Shown here one piece after another: positions 8,037 to 16,012 of a stretch of 25,194 nucleotides of DNA; position 1 is the first letter of the stretch, and each line of letters opens with the position of its first letter. Under the pieces are notes generated by a model that ran no database searches, was not told the origin of the DNA, and worked only from the letters and a program-made list of their open reading frames with translations. The stretch comes from Bacteroidaceae bacterium (lineage in GTDB: Bacteria; Bacteroidota; Bacteroidia; Bacteroidales; Bacteroidaceae), in the NCBI GenBank assembly GCA_900768625.1, contig CAAGDO010000272.1, positions 1-25,194 on the forward strand, written 5' to 3'. The translations under genes were made by a program, and so were the position numbers.

Positions 8037-8058
8037 TCATAAAAGTTCAGACGACTTC
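8037..8058 (-). repeat. orphan MITE terminal inverted repeat
   Basis: 22 bp identical to the reverse complement of the first 22 bp of MITE copies A and B (core AAAAGTTCAGACGACTTC). No matching second end or MITE interior lies nearby: the sequence to its left is the terminator hairpin. It is probably the remnant of a deleted copy, or a related element in which the hairpin replaced the interior. It lies 20 bp beyond the stop codon of clpB. Confidence 0.65.
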
Positions 8059-8078
8059 ATGCTGGAATCAGACTATTC

Positions 8079-10682
8079 TCATTCCGCATTGCTGAAGCGG
8101 AGTTCGCTACCGTTGGCATCCACCTCGATGGGCTTTTCCTTATTGACCGTTCCTGCCAGCAAGGCTTTACTCAAATCGTTGAGGAGCAAACGCTGGAGGG
8201 CACGCTTCACAGGACGTGCACCGAATTCGGGATCGAAACCTGCCTGAGCCACCAGCTTGACGGCTGCATCGGTCACGCGGAGCGTAACTTCCTGTTCCTT
8301 CAGCAAGCGCTGGATACCGCCAATCTGCAGACGGACGATCTGTTCAATCTGAGGCTGAGTGAGAGGTTCGAACATGATGATATCATCAATACGGTTGAGG
8401 AATTCCGGACGGATGGTCTTCTTGAGCATGTCGAGCACCTCACCCTTGGTTTCATCGATGATACGGGCACGGTCGGAGGCATTCTTGTTGGCAATGGCCT
8501 CAAACTTCTGCTGGATGAGCTGCGAACCCATGTTCGACGTCATGATGATGATGGTATTCTTGAAGTTCACCGTGCGACCTTTGTTGTCAGTCAAACGGCC
8601 ATCATCGAGCACCTGAAGCAGGATGTTGAACACATCGGGATGGGCCTTCTCAATCTCATCGAAGAGCACCACACTGTAGGGCTTGCGGCGCACAGCCTCC
8701 GTGAGTTGACCGCCTTCTTCATAGCCGACGTATCCCGGGGGCGCACCGACAAGACGACTGACGCTGAATTTCTCTTGATACTCGCTCATATCGATACGCG
8801 TCATCATGTTCTCATCGTTGAAAAGATAATCGGCAAGGGCCTTGGCCAACTCGGTCTTACCGACACCTGTCGTACCGAGGAAGATGAACGAACCGATTGG
8901 ACGCTTCGGATCCTGCAATCCGGCACGTGAACGACGCACGGCATCAGCCACAGCCTGGATGGCCTCATCCTGACCGACCACGCGACGATGGAGTTCATCC
9001 TCCAGATGAAGGAGTTTCTCACGTTCGCTCTGCAACATACGCGTCACGGGGATACCCGTCCAACGGGCCACAACGTCTGCAATGTCATCGGGCGTAACTT
9101 CTTCCTTGACCATGGCCTCTGCTCCCTGACGGTTGCGGAGCTGTTCCTGCTGCTGGTCGATGTCGCGCTGCAACTGCTGGAGCTTGCCGTAACGGATTTC
9201 TGCCACACGGCCATAATCGCCTTCGCGTTCGGCACGTTCGGCCTCAAACTTCAGTTGCTCCATCTGCTGCTTGTCCTGCTGAATCTTTGAGAGCACTTCC
9301 TTCTCGCCTTCCCATTTGGCACGGAAGTCCTTTTCACGTTCCTGCAGTTCGGCAATTTCCTTGTTGAGGGTTGCCAATTTGGCCTCATCGCCTTCGCGCT
9401 TGATGGCTTCACGCTCGATTTCGAGCTGGCGGAGACGACGGGTGATTTCATCGAGCTCCTCAGGCTGCGAATCACGCTCCATACGGAGTTTGGCTGCAGC
9501 CTCATCCATAAGGTCTATGGCCTTGTCTGGGAGGAAACGATCGGTGATATAACGATGGGAAAGCTGCACGGCAGCAATCAGGGCATCGTCCTGAATACGC
9601 ACCTTGTGGTGGTTTTCATAGCGTTCCTTCAGTCCACGCAGGATGCTGACAGCATCCTCGGGTGTAGGCTCATCGACTGTTACCGTTTGGAAACGGCGTT
9701 CGAGAGCCTTGTCTTTTTCGAAGTATTTCTGATATTCCTCAAGTGTTGTCGCACCGATGCTGCGCAGTTCTCCACGCGCCAAGGCCGGTTTCAATATATT
9801 GGCCGCATCCATGGCGCCCTCGCTCTTGCCTGCACCGACGAGGGTATGAATCTCATCAATAAAGAGGATGATGTCACCCTGGGCTTGAGTCACCTCATTG
9901 ATTACGCTCTTGAGACGTTCCTCAAATTCACCTTTGTACTTGGCACCTGCCACAAGTGCACCCATGTCGAGCGAATAGAGTTGCTTGTTCTTCAAGTTTT
10001 CAGGGACATCGCCACGCACAATTCGCTGGGCCAATCCCTCTACGATAGCGGTCTTACCCGTACCAGGCTCACCAATCAGAATCGGATTGTTCTTCGTACG
10101 ACGCGAAAGAATCTGCAACACACGGCGAATCTCCTCGTCACGACCGATCACAGGGTCGAGTTTACCACTACGAGCCTCTTCCACAAGGTTGCGCGCATAT
10201 TTCTTCAATGCCTGATACGTGTCCTCGCTGCTCTGTGAAGTAGCCTTCTGGCCTCCACGCAGTTCTTTGATGGCTTGGCGAAGTCCTTCTTCGGTGGCTC
10301 CAGCATCTTTGAGCATCTGCGATGCCAGACTCTTGACGTTGAGCAAGGCAAGAAGCAGGGGTTCAAGGCCCACATAGGTATCGCCGTCTTTCTTGGCGAT
10401 GTCCTGCGCCTTGAGGACAACCTGATTGGCGTCCTGATCAAGATAAGGGCTTCCACCGCTTACGCGCGGTTGATGCTGAAGTTCATTGTCGACGGCCTGC
10501 TGAAGGGTTCGTTCATTTACCCCCAACTTGCCGAATAGAAACTGTGTGACGTTCTCGCCCACAGCAAGCACACCGCTGAGCAGATGAACAGGCGTGATGG
10601 CCTGCTGCCCTGCCTGGGTGGCACGGTCCACGGCCGTCTGAACGGCCTGCTGGGCTTTGATAGTGAAGTTATCGAATGTCAT
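8079..10682 (-). CDS. clpB: ATP-dependent disaggregase chaperone ClpB
   Basis: 867 residues, the usual length for ClpB. An N-terminal Clp-N domain (about 1-145) is followed by AAA+ module 1 with Walker A GEPGTGKT (204-211) and Walker B ILFIDE (272-277). A long coiled-coil middle domain (about 400-530, rich in Glu/Lys/Gln/Arg) distinguishes ClpB from ClpA and ClpC. AAA+ module 2 has Walker A GTTGVGKT (603-610), the pore-loop motif GYVGYEEGG and Walker B VVLFDE. No IGF/IGL ClpP-binding loop is evident. The hexamer extracts and refolds aggregated proteins in the cytoplasm with DnaK. The start at 10682 gives the canonical MTFDNFTIKAQ beginning. The upstream 135 bp to MITE copy B lacks a TAnnTTTG box. 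Confidence 0.97.
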   Translation of the reverse strand: MTFDNFTIKAQQAVQTAVDRATQAGQQAITPVHLLSGVLAVGENVTQFLFGKLGVNERTLQQAVDNELQHQPRVSGGSPYLDQDANQVVLKAQDIAKKDGDTYVGLEPLLLALLNVKSLASQMLKDAGATEEGLRQAIKELRGGQKATSQSSEDTYQALKKYARNLVEEARSGKLDPVIGRDEEIRRVLQILSRRTKNNPILIGEPGTGKTAIVEGLAQRIVRGDVPENLKNKQLYSLDMGALVAGAKYKGEFEERLKSVINEVTQAQGDIILFIDEIHTLVGAGKSEGAMDAANILKPALARGELRSIGATTLEEYQKYFEKDKALERRFQTVTVDEPTPEDAVSILRGLKERYENHHKVRIQDDALIAAVQLSHRYITDRFLPDKAIDLMDEAAAKLRMERDSQPEELDEITRRLRQLEIEREAIKREGDEAKLATLNKEIAELQEREKDFRAKWEGEKEVLSKIQQDKQQMEQLKFEAERAEREGDYGRVAEIRYGKLQQLQRDIDQQQEQLRNRQGAEAMVKEEVTPDDIADVVARWTGIPVTRMLQSEREKLLHLEDELHRRVVGQDEAIQAVADAVRRSRAGLQDPKRPIGSFIFLGTTGVGKTELAKALADYLFNDENMMTRIDMSEYQEKFSVSRLVGAPPGYVGYEEGGQLTEAVRRKPYSVVLFDEIEKAHPDVFNILLQVLDDGRLTDNKGRTVNFKNTIIIMTSNMGSQLIQQKFEAIANKNASDRARIIDETKGEVLDMLKKTIRPEFLNRIDDIIMFEPLTQPQIEQIVRLQIGGIQRLLKEQEVTLRVTDAAVKLVAQAGFDPEFGARPVKRALQRLLLNDLSKALLAGTVNKEKPIEVDANGSELRFSNAE

Positions 10683-10817
10683 AGTTATGTTTGTTTTGTT
10701 TGTTATCGTTACTAAGATGCTTTTGCCCTAATGGAAAGCAAGAGCATTGCCAGTACCATTTCTATAACATTCATTCGCTATTGCTGACAGATTGGCAGAA
10801 CGTGAACGCCAGAAATT

Positions 10818-11010
10818 GAAGTCGTCTGAACTTTTATGAAATTCAAGATTTGCCTTTATTTTTGAGGTGTTTTCGGGCCTTGAAGAGGGAGTGTAGCGAG
10901 CTACACGACCGATGGAAGGGCAAAAAACGGCCAAAAAGAAAGGTGAAGATTGAATTTAGAAGAGATCAAACTTCAAATCAAATCTTCGTCAGAAAAGTTC
11001 AGACGACTTC
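10818..11010 (+). mobile_element. MITE copy B, 193 bp, with terminal inverted repeats and ATT target duplication
   Basis: Same element as at 359-551 (8 substitutions, no indel), in the same orientation. The ends are an 18-bp perfect inverted repeat GAAGTCGTCTGAACTTTT / AAAAGTTCAGACGACTTC, better preserved than in copy A. It is flanked by ATT on both sides (10815-10817 and 11011-11013), a likely 3-bp target duplication. It lies 135 bp upstream of clpB. The -7-like box (TATTTTTG here) points away from clpB, toward the 3' end of the antiporter gene. The central hairpin GTGTAGC/GCTACAC is conserved. A 13-bp spacer separates it from a second palindromic element. Confidence 0.8.
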
Positions 11011-11023
11011 ATTGTTGTCGAAC

Positions 11024-11136
11024 AAAGCCGACGTGCAAATTTCAAATAATCAAGCCGTATCTTCCGTACTGTCAGGAAAGGACAGTGACGAAGCAAAATG
11101 AACGGCTCAATGATTTGAAAATCACACGTCGGCTTT
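11024..11136. repeat. 113-bp imperfect palindrome beside MITE copy B
   Basis: The 35-bp outer arms (11024-11058 and 11102-11136, outermost 12 bp AAAGCCGACGTG perfect) pair with about seven mismatches. The centre holds a second stem built around ACTGTC/GACAGT. The sequence is unrelated to the MITE. It lies 33 bp beyond the stop codon of the antiporter gene, so its transcript could serve as that gene's 3' structure or terminator. Equally it could be another small mobile or repetitive element. Confidence 0.65.
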
Positions 11137-11169
11137 ACCCACTCTAAGGAGAAAACGACCAAAAGGCAA

Positions 11170-13419
11170 TTAGCCTTTCAACAAGGCACGCACGCTATCC
11201 TCCTCGCCCACAATCCACATGGCATCGGCACGACGGATAACGCGGTCAGCAGTTGCTGGGATGATGTTGCCATTGGTATCCTCAAAACCGACAACCATGC
11301 AGTGATGGCGCGAACGAATGTCACTTTCGCTCAATGTAAGTCCGATGAAGGGCGAACCCTCGCGCACAATAAGTCGGCGTAGCTGCAAACGGCAGGCTGC
11401 AGAGGAACACTCACTATGGAGTTCCTGCTGCATACGGAGGGAAAACTGCTGCATGCTTTCATCACTACCGATGACTTCAATCACATCGGAAGGGAAAAGC
11501 ATCGTTTCGCCATCAGGAATGTTGATGCGATTTTGCCCACGCACGATTGCGGCAATCATCACTCCATCGGTATGACCGAAGTTGAGATCCTTGAGTTTCT
11601 GTCCACCCCAAACAGAATCGCTGGGTATTTCAAGTTCAGCCAAGTGAATATTTCGACTCGTGAGGCGACGAGCATAGGCGGGCTCATTGCTTTCGGATCC
11701 GGCAGCATTTATTTCGCGCGAGCGAAGATTCTGAAGGAAAGTGCGCTCAAGTTTGATACTCGTCCACTTCACTTGCCGCGAGGCCAACATCAGCAACACG
11801 AGGACTAGAGCCACCCCCACATGCCACGGCCACCAGAAGGGAGAAAGAAAGTCGAGGACATAATAGGCCATAGCAGTGGCCACAGCAAGGCGGACACAGA
11901 AAGTTATCCAAAGGGCAATACGATTGGCCCATCCGCGGCTACGCAGCATTTTCCATTGTTCGGAATGATTCTTTCGCATCACAATGGCACGCAAGAATGG
12001 GGCAGCGGCCAAGAGGGTGAGAAGTCCGCAAACGGTGTTGCCTGGCCAATGACCAAAAGCAGCACGACTCAGCGGCAGCAGCACGGAAAAGGAGAGCAGA
12101 ATGACAGCTATACTGAGCGTAAGATAAGCACCGACCTGACTGACCAAAGCTATTAAGAGGCGTTTCCAAAGTTGTCCAGTCGCCGAAGCCGACTGTTGGC
12201 GGGGGGAACGGACTGCATCGTGACGATCGATACGACGGAGTACGGGGGTGGGGATAACGCGTTCCAGAAATGCATAGGCAGGCTGTGCGGCACGTATCAT
12301 ATAGGGTGTGAAGAAGGTCGTAATGATGCTGACGGCCACAACGACGGGATAGAGATAACTGCTCGTGACATGGAGCGAATCACCCAACGAAGCGAGAATG
12401 AAAGCGAACTCTCCAATTTGAGCCAAAGAGAATCCGCACTGGATAGCTGTGCTCAAAGGTTGACCGGAAAGGAGAAAACTAGTAGTTCCAAACACGGCCT
12501 GACCGCAAATGATGGCTAAACAAATGACCAGAATGGGCAACCAATACTGAGCCAAAATGGCAGGATCGACAAGCATACCCACGGACACAAAGAATATGGC
12601 ACCAAACAGATCCTTGACGGGTGACACAACACGTTCAATACTCTCAGCTTGAAGCGTTTCAGCCAAGATGCTGCCCATCATGAAGGCACCGAAAGCAGAA
12701 CTGTAGCCTGCCTTAGTGGCACACACAACAAGGAAAAAGCAAAGGCCGATACTCATGACAAGAAGCGTTTCTCGGTTCATCCACCGCTGAGTGTGGCGAA
12801 GGAACAAGGGTACGAGGTATACGCCCACCACAAACCATAGAATCAAGAAGAAGGCCAACTGGAGGAGGCTTTCGACGAGCTCCATGCCTTCAAAGCGCTG
12901 ACTAGCGGCCAACGCACTGAGCACAACCATCAGGAGGATGCCGAGGATGTCCTCAAGAATCAACACGGAAAGCACCTCACCCGCGAACTTACGTTGCCGC
13001 AAACCCAGGTCATCGAAAGCTTTATAGATGATAGTGGTGCTCGACATGGCAAGCATACCGCCCAAAAAGAGGCTGTTCATACTGGACCAACCAAACATAT
13101 GGCCAACAGCAGAACCGACACTCATCATGCAGAACATGACTGAACAGGCAGCAATAATGGGGCCTATGCCCATCTTCACGATTTTCTTGAACGAAAACTC
13201 AAGTCCAAGGGTGAACATGAGGAAGATGACGCCAATATCGGCCCAAGTCTGCACACTGCTCATGTCGCTGACAGAGGGAGTATAGGGCATATGTGGGCCT
13301 GCAAGAAAGCCAGCCACAATATAACCCAATACTAGGGGCTGCTTCAGACGTTTGAACAGGATGGTGACCACACCTGCTGTGATAAGAATCAAGGCGAGGT
13401 CGGTGATAATGGGTTCCAT
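11170..13419 (-). CDS. CPA2-family cation:proton antiporter with two TrkA-C domains
   Basis: 749 residues. About 1-400 is a 12-13-helix monovalent cation:proton antiporter domain with PLVLGYIVAGFLAGP near the start and GVIFLMFTLGLEF. An ED pair (156-157) falls where I expect the CPA2 ion-binding acidic motif (QD in KefC). About 420-545 holds further hydrophobic segments outside the standard core. Two C-terminal RCK_C/TrkA-C-like domains follow (about 595-675 and 680-749, each with 'G..L..L', 'R......P.....', 'D....VG'). There is no Rossmann TrkA-N domain, so NAD(H) control of the KefB/KefC type is not expected; a small ligand bound to the TrkA-C pair is more likely. It would exchange K+ or Na+ for H+ in the inner membrane. 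It is monocistronic, with two promoter-like boxes upstream. Confidence 0.88.
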   Translation of the reverse strand: MEPIITDLALILITAGVVTILFKRLKQPLVLGYIVAGFLAGPHMPYTPSVSDMSSVQTWADIGVIFLMFTLGLEFSFKKIVKMGIGPIIAACSVMFCMMSVGSAVGHMFGWSSMNSLFLGGMLAMSSTTIIYKAFDDLGLRQRKFAGEVLSVLILEDILGILLMVVLSALAASQRFEGMELVESLLQLAFFLILWFVVGVYLVPLFLRHTQRWMNRETLLVMSIGLCFFLVVCATKAGYSSAFGAFMMGSILAETLQAESIERVVSPVKDLFGAIFFVSVGMLVDPAILAQYWLPILVICLAIICGQAVFGTTSFLLSGQPLSTAIQCGFSLAQIGEFAFILASLGDSLHVTSSYLYPVVVAVSIITTFFTPYMIRAAQPAYAFLERVIPTPVLRRIDRHDAVRSPRQQSASATGQLWKRLLIALVSQVGAYLTLSIAVILLSFSVLLPLSRAAFGHWPGNTVCGLLTLLAAAPFLRAIVMRKNHSEQWKMLRSRGWANRIALWITFCVRLAVATAMAYYVLDFLSPFWWPWHVGVALVLVLLMLASRQVKWTSIKLERTFLQNLRSREINAAGSESNEPAYARRLTSRNIHLAELEIPSDSVWGGQKLKDLNFGHTDGVMIAAIVRGQNRINIPDGETMLFPSDVIEVIGSDESMQQFSLRMQQELHSECSSAACRLQLRRLIVREGSPFIGLTLSESDIRSRHHCMVVGFEDTNGNIIPATADRVIRRADAMWIVGEEDSVRALLKG

Positions 13420-13529
13420 ATGCGCAAAAAGGGGAATGATATGAATTCTTCTAGCTATTATTTATGATGCACCGAATGCAGAACAACAAGCTCGCTTGAT
13501 TGTTATGCTGAGGTGCAGCTTATCTTATG

Positions 13530-13537
13530 CAAAGATA
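13530..13537 (-). promoter_or_regulatory. -7 box (TATCTTTG) of antiporter promoter, proximal copy
   Basis: Exact TAnnTTTG match on the - strand, 110 bp upstream of the antiporter start codon at 13419. A TTG-type -33 (GTTG, 13557-13560) lies 19 bp further upstream, inside the second repeat copy. Confidence 0.5.
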
Positions 13538-13602
13538 ATGCAAACCGAAAGCAGAACAACAAGCTCGCTTGATTGTTATGCTGAGGTGCAGCTTATCTTA
13601 TG

Positions 13603-13610
13603 CAAAGGTA
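13603..13610 (-). promoter_or_regulatory. -7 box (TACCTTTG) of antiporter promoter, distal copy
   Basis: Exact TAnnTTTG match on the - strand in the second copy of the 73-bp repeat. No clear -33 element precedes it, because the repeat ends here. Confidence 0.4.
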
Positions 13611-13700
13611 ACACTTTCAACATACATGCAGCGGAAGTGGAGCGTAAAATAAATCACCAGGATTTTAACATCACGCCTCCTCCAGCCACGGCAAAAACAT

Positions 13701-13708
13701 TATCTTTG
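13701..13708 (+). promoter_or_regulatory. -7 box (TATCTTTG) of the GH92 cluster
   Basis: Exact TAnnTTTG match 54 bp before the start codon at 13763. No good -33 TTTG at 19-21 bp. The only + strand box I saw in the GH92 cluster, so it probably drives all three genes. Confidence 0.5.
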
Positions 13709-13762
13709 CATCCATACAGGCCTAATGCACCGAAGCCCTGACCCTTTATCCATATCCACATC

Positions 13763-15967
13763 ATGCATCGAATCATACTTTTTCTTCTTTCTGCATTTTT
13801 ACTCATGCCCGTAGCTTATGCCACCGACTGGTCGGCCTACGTTAACGTGATGATGGGTACACAAAGCAGTTTTGAACTATCGGCTGGAAACACTTATCCT
13901 GCTATCGCCCGCCCATGGGGCATGAACTTCTGGACTCCACAAACAGGGCCCATGGGAGATGGATGGACCTATACCTACACAGCCCATCGCATAAGGGGTA
14001 TCAAACAGACTCACCAACCGTCGCCATGGATCAATGACTATGGGCAATGGAGCATAATGCCCGTTGTGGGACGGAAAATCACAGAAGAAGAACGCCAAAG
14101 CTGGTTTTCCCACAAAGCGGAAATAGCTACTCCATATTATTATAGCGTCTATTTGGCCGACCACGACATCACGGCAGAAGTGACGCCTACAGAACGCGCC
14201 GCCATGTTTCGCTTTACTTTACCGGAAACGGATTCCGCTGCAATCGTGGTGGACGCTTTCGACCAAGGCTCATGGGTGAAAAGCATTGGACGGAACAAAT
14301 TGGTAGGCTACACCACGCGCAACAGCGGAGGCGTGCCCGAAGGATTCCGATGCTACTTTGTGGCGGAATTCACTTCGGCTGACGTGGAATCTGTCCATCT
14401 TTGGAAAACAGACGGGCAACTCACCGACAGCACTCAACTTCATGCCGACCATACGGGAGCATATATCAGCCTCCGACCGACCCGACGCGGCGAACAGGTG
14501 TGCATGAAGGTAGCCTCATCGTTCATCAGTGTGGAACAAGCCGAACACAACCTGCAAGAACTGGGCAACCACTCGTTCGACGAACTACGCGAAGAAGGCC
14601 ACCAAGCATGGAACACGACACTGGGCCGAGTGGCCATTGAGGCTCCGACTGACGTGATGCGCACATTCTATTCCTGCCTCTATCGGTCAACGCTTTTTCC
14701 TCGACGTCTCCACGAATTTGACGCACTAGGGCGCATGGTCCATCGTAGTCCCTATGATGGAAAAGTGCATCAAGGACCAATGTACACGGACACGGGAATG
14801 TGGGATACCTTCCGCAGCCTCTTCCCACTGCTCAATCTGGTCTATCCCGAACGCAATGCGGAGATTCAAGAAGGTTTGCTCAACGCTTTTCTCGAAAGCG
14901 GATTTCTGCCCAAATGGGCTTCGCCTGGACATCGGGACTGCATGGTGGGAAATAATTCTGCTTCGGTGGTGGCTGATGCCATCGTGAAAGGGGTGACGCC
15001 ACAAAGGTTGTGGAAACCACTCTACGAGACTATGCTGAAGACAGCACACAGCCGTCATCCGAAAATCAGTGCAACGGGACGCGCGGGATGGCAACTCTAC
15101 GATTCGTTGGGCTATGTTCCCTGCGATGCAGGTATCAACGAAAGTGTGGCACGCACGCTGGAATATGCCTATGATGACTGGTGTATCGGCCAAGTGGCCC
15201 GGTGTCTTGAACGTCCGAAATCGGAAGTTGAAGCACATGACCGAAGAGCAGAGAATTTCCGTCACGTGTTCGATCCTTCTTCTCGCTTCATGCGCGGACG
15301 GAGAACTGACGGAACTTTTTCCTTACCATTCAACGCCTTGAAGTGGGGCGGTGATTTTACGGAGGGAAATGCGTGGCACTACACTTGGAGCGTCTTTCAC
15401 AATGTACCGGCTCTTATCAGCCTGATGGGTGGACGCAAAGCGTTTGTTGACAGACTCGACAGCGTATTCACCGTTCCGCCACTTTTCGACTGCTCCTACT
15501 ATGGACAAGTGATTCACGAAATCCGGGAAATGCAAGTGATGAACATGGGCAATTATGCCCACGGCAACCAACCGATACAACACATGATTTATCTCTACGA
15601 CTATGCCAAAGAACCCCGCAAGGCTCAACATTGGCTCCGCGAGGTGATGGAACGCTTCTATAGTGCCACACCTGATGGTTACTGCGGTGACGAGGACAAC
15701 GGACAGACTTCGGCTTGGTATGTGTTTTCGGCCTTGGGATTCTATCCTGTTTGTCCTGCCTCGTTGGAATATGCCGCAGGCACTCCACTGGTGAAACGGG
15801 CCACTATCAGTGTGCCGGGGAAACGGCCGATTTGTATCACTTCAAACGGCAGTATGAAAAGTCCCTACGTCAAACGTATCACATTGAATAGCTCCACGCT
15901 GAAAAGTCCTTTCATTCCCCACCCCACTCTCATTGATGGCGGGCAATTGGTCTTTGAAAAGGATTGA
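13763..15967 (+). CDS. GH92 alpha-mannosidase, predicted alpha-1,2-specific (BT3990-like)
   Basis: 734 residues with signal peptide 1-20. GH92 enzymes are calcium-dependent, inverting exo-alpha-mannosidases. I recall, for Bacteroides thetaiotaomicron BT3990, general acid Glu533, base candidates Asp642/Asp644, and alpha-1,2 specificity residues Trp88, His584 and Glu585. This protein has Glu534 (EGNAW), Asp643/Asp645 (GDEDNGQTSAWY), Trp89 (PSPW) and His585-Glu586 (VIHEIREM), all at a constant +1 offset. It also shares the NTYPAIxxPWGMNFWTPQTG signature that I associate with that clade. It should therefore remove alpha-1,2-linked mannose in the periplasm or at the surface. It is the first of three GH92 genes; the next starts 45 bp after its stop. 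No SusC/D genes adjoin. Confidence 0.92.
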   Translation: MHRIILFLLSAFLLMPVAYATDWSAYVNVMMGTQSSFELSAGNTYPAIARPWGMNFWTPQTGPMGDGWTYTYTAHRIRGIKQTHQPSPWINDYGQWSIMPVVGRKITEEERQSWFSHKAEIATPYYYSVYLADHDITAEVTPTERAAMFRFTLPETDSAAIVVDAFDQGSWVKSIGRNKLVGYTTRNSGGVPEGFRCYFVAEFTSADVESVHLWKTDGQLTDSTQLHADHTGAYISLRPTRRGEQVCMKVASSFISVEQAEHNLQELGNHSFDELREEGHQAWNTTLGRVAIEAPTDVMRTFYSCLYRSTLFPRRLHEFDALGRMVHRSPYDGKVHQGPMYTDTGMWDTFRSLFPLLNLVYPERNAEIQEGLLNAFLESGFLPKWASPGHRDCMVGNNSASVVADAIVKGVTPQRLWKPLYETMLKTAHSRHPKISATGRAGWQLYDSLGYVPCDAGINESVARTLEYAYDDWCIGQVARCLERPKSEVEAHDRRAENFRHVFDPSSRFMRGRRTDGTFSLPFNALKWGGDFTEGNAWHYTWSVFHNVPALISLMGGRKAFVDRLDSVFTVPPLFDCSYYGQVIHEIREMQVMNMGNYAHGNQPIQHMIYLYDYAKEPRKAQHWLREVMERFYSATPDGYCGDEDNGQTSAWYVFSALGFYPVCPASLEYAAGTPLVKRATISVPGKRPICITSNGSMKSPYVKRITLNSSTLKSPFIPHPTLIDGGQLVFEKD

Positions 15968-16012
15968 TACAAATAGAACACTTTGTAACCTAACTCCAAG
16001 ATTTCCCCTGAC

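Larger units (their letters stand above)
13471..13613 (-). repeat. tandem direct repeat, period 73 bp, carrying promoter boxes
   Basis: 57 bp at 13478-13534 are repeated without change at 13551-13607, with similar sequence (ACCGAA before, TAA after) just outside. The unit includes a small palindrome CAAGC-TC-GCTTG and ends in TTATGCAAAG. On the - strand each copy reads out as a TAnnTTTG box toward the antiporter gene. From memory, similar promoter-bearing repeats are dispersed in Prevotella genomes. The remaining bases of the 343-bp gap (13420-13470 and 13614-13700) show nothing else I can name. Confidence 0.8.

Noticed and set aside
9555..10238. 227-codon + strand frame inside clpB
   Set aside because: Fully antisense to conserved ClpB domains; no independent signal.
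8037..11010. clpB as cargo of a composite transposon flanked by MITE ends
   Set aside because: The left end is a solitary 22-bp repeat whose outer edge faces clpB, the wrong orientation for the left boundary of a composite unit. clpB is a core chromosomal gene and no transposase is present.
13471..13613. Possible CRISPR-like array
   Set aside because: Only two copies of a 57-bp block separated by about 16 bp, with promoter boxes; no spacers of regular size and no cas genes.
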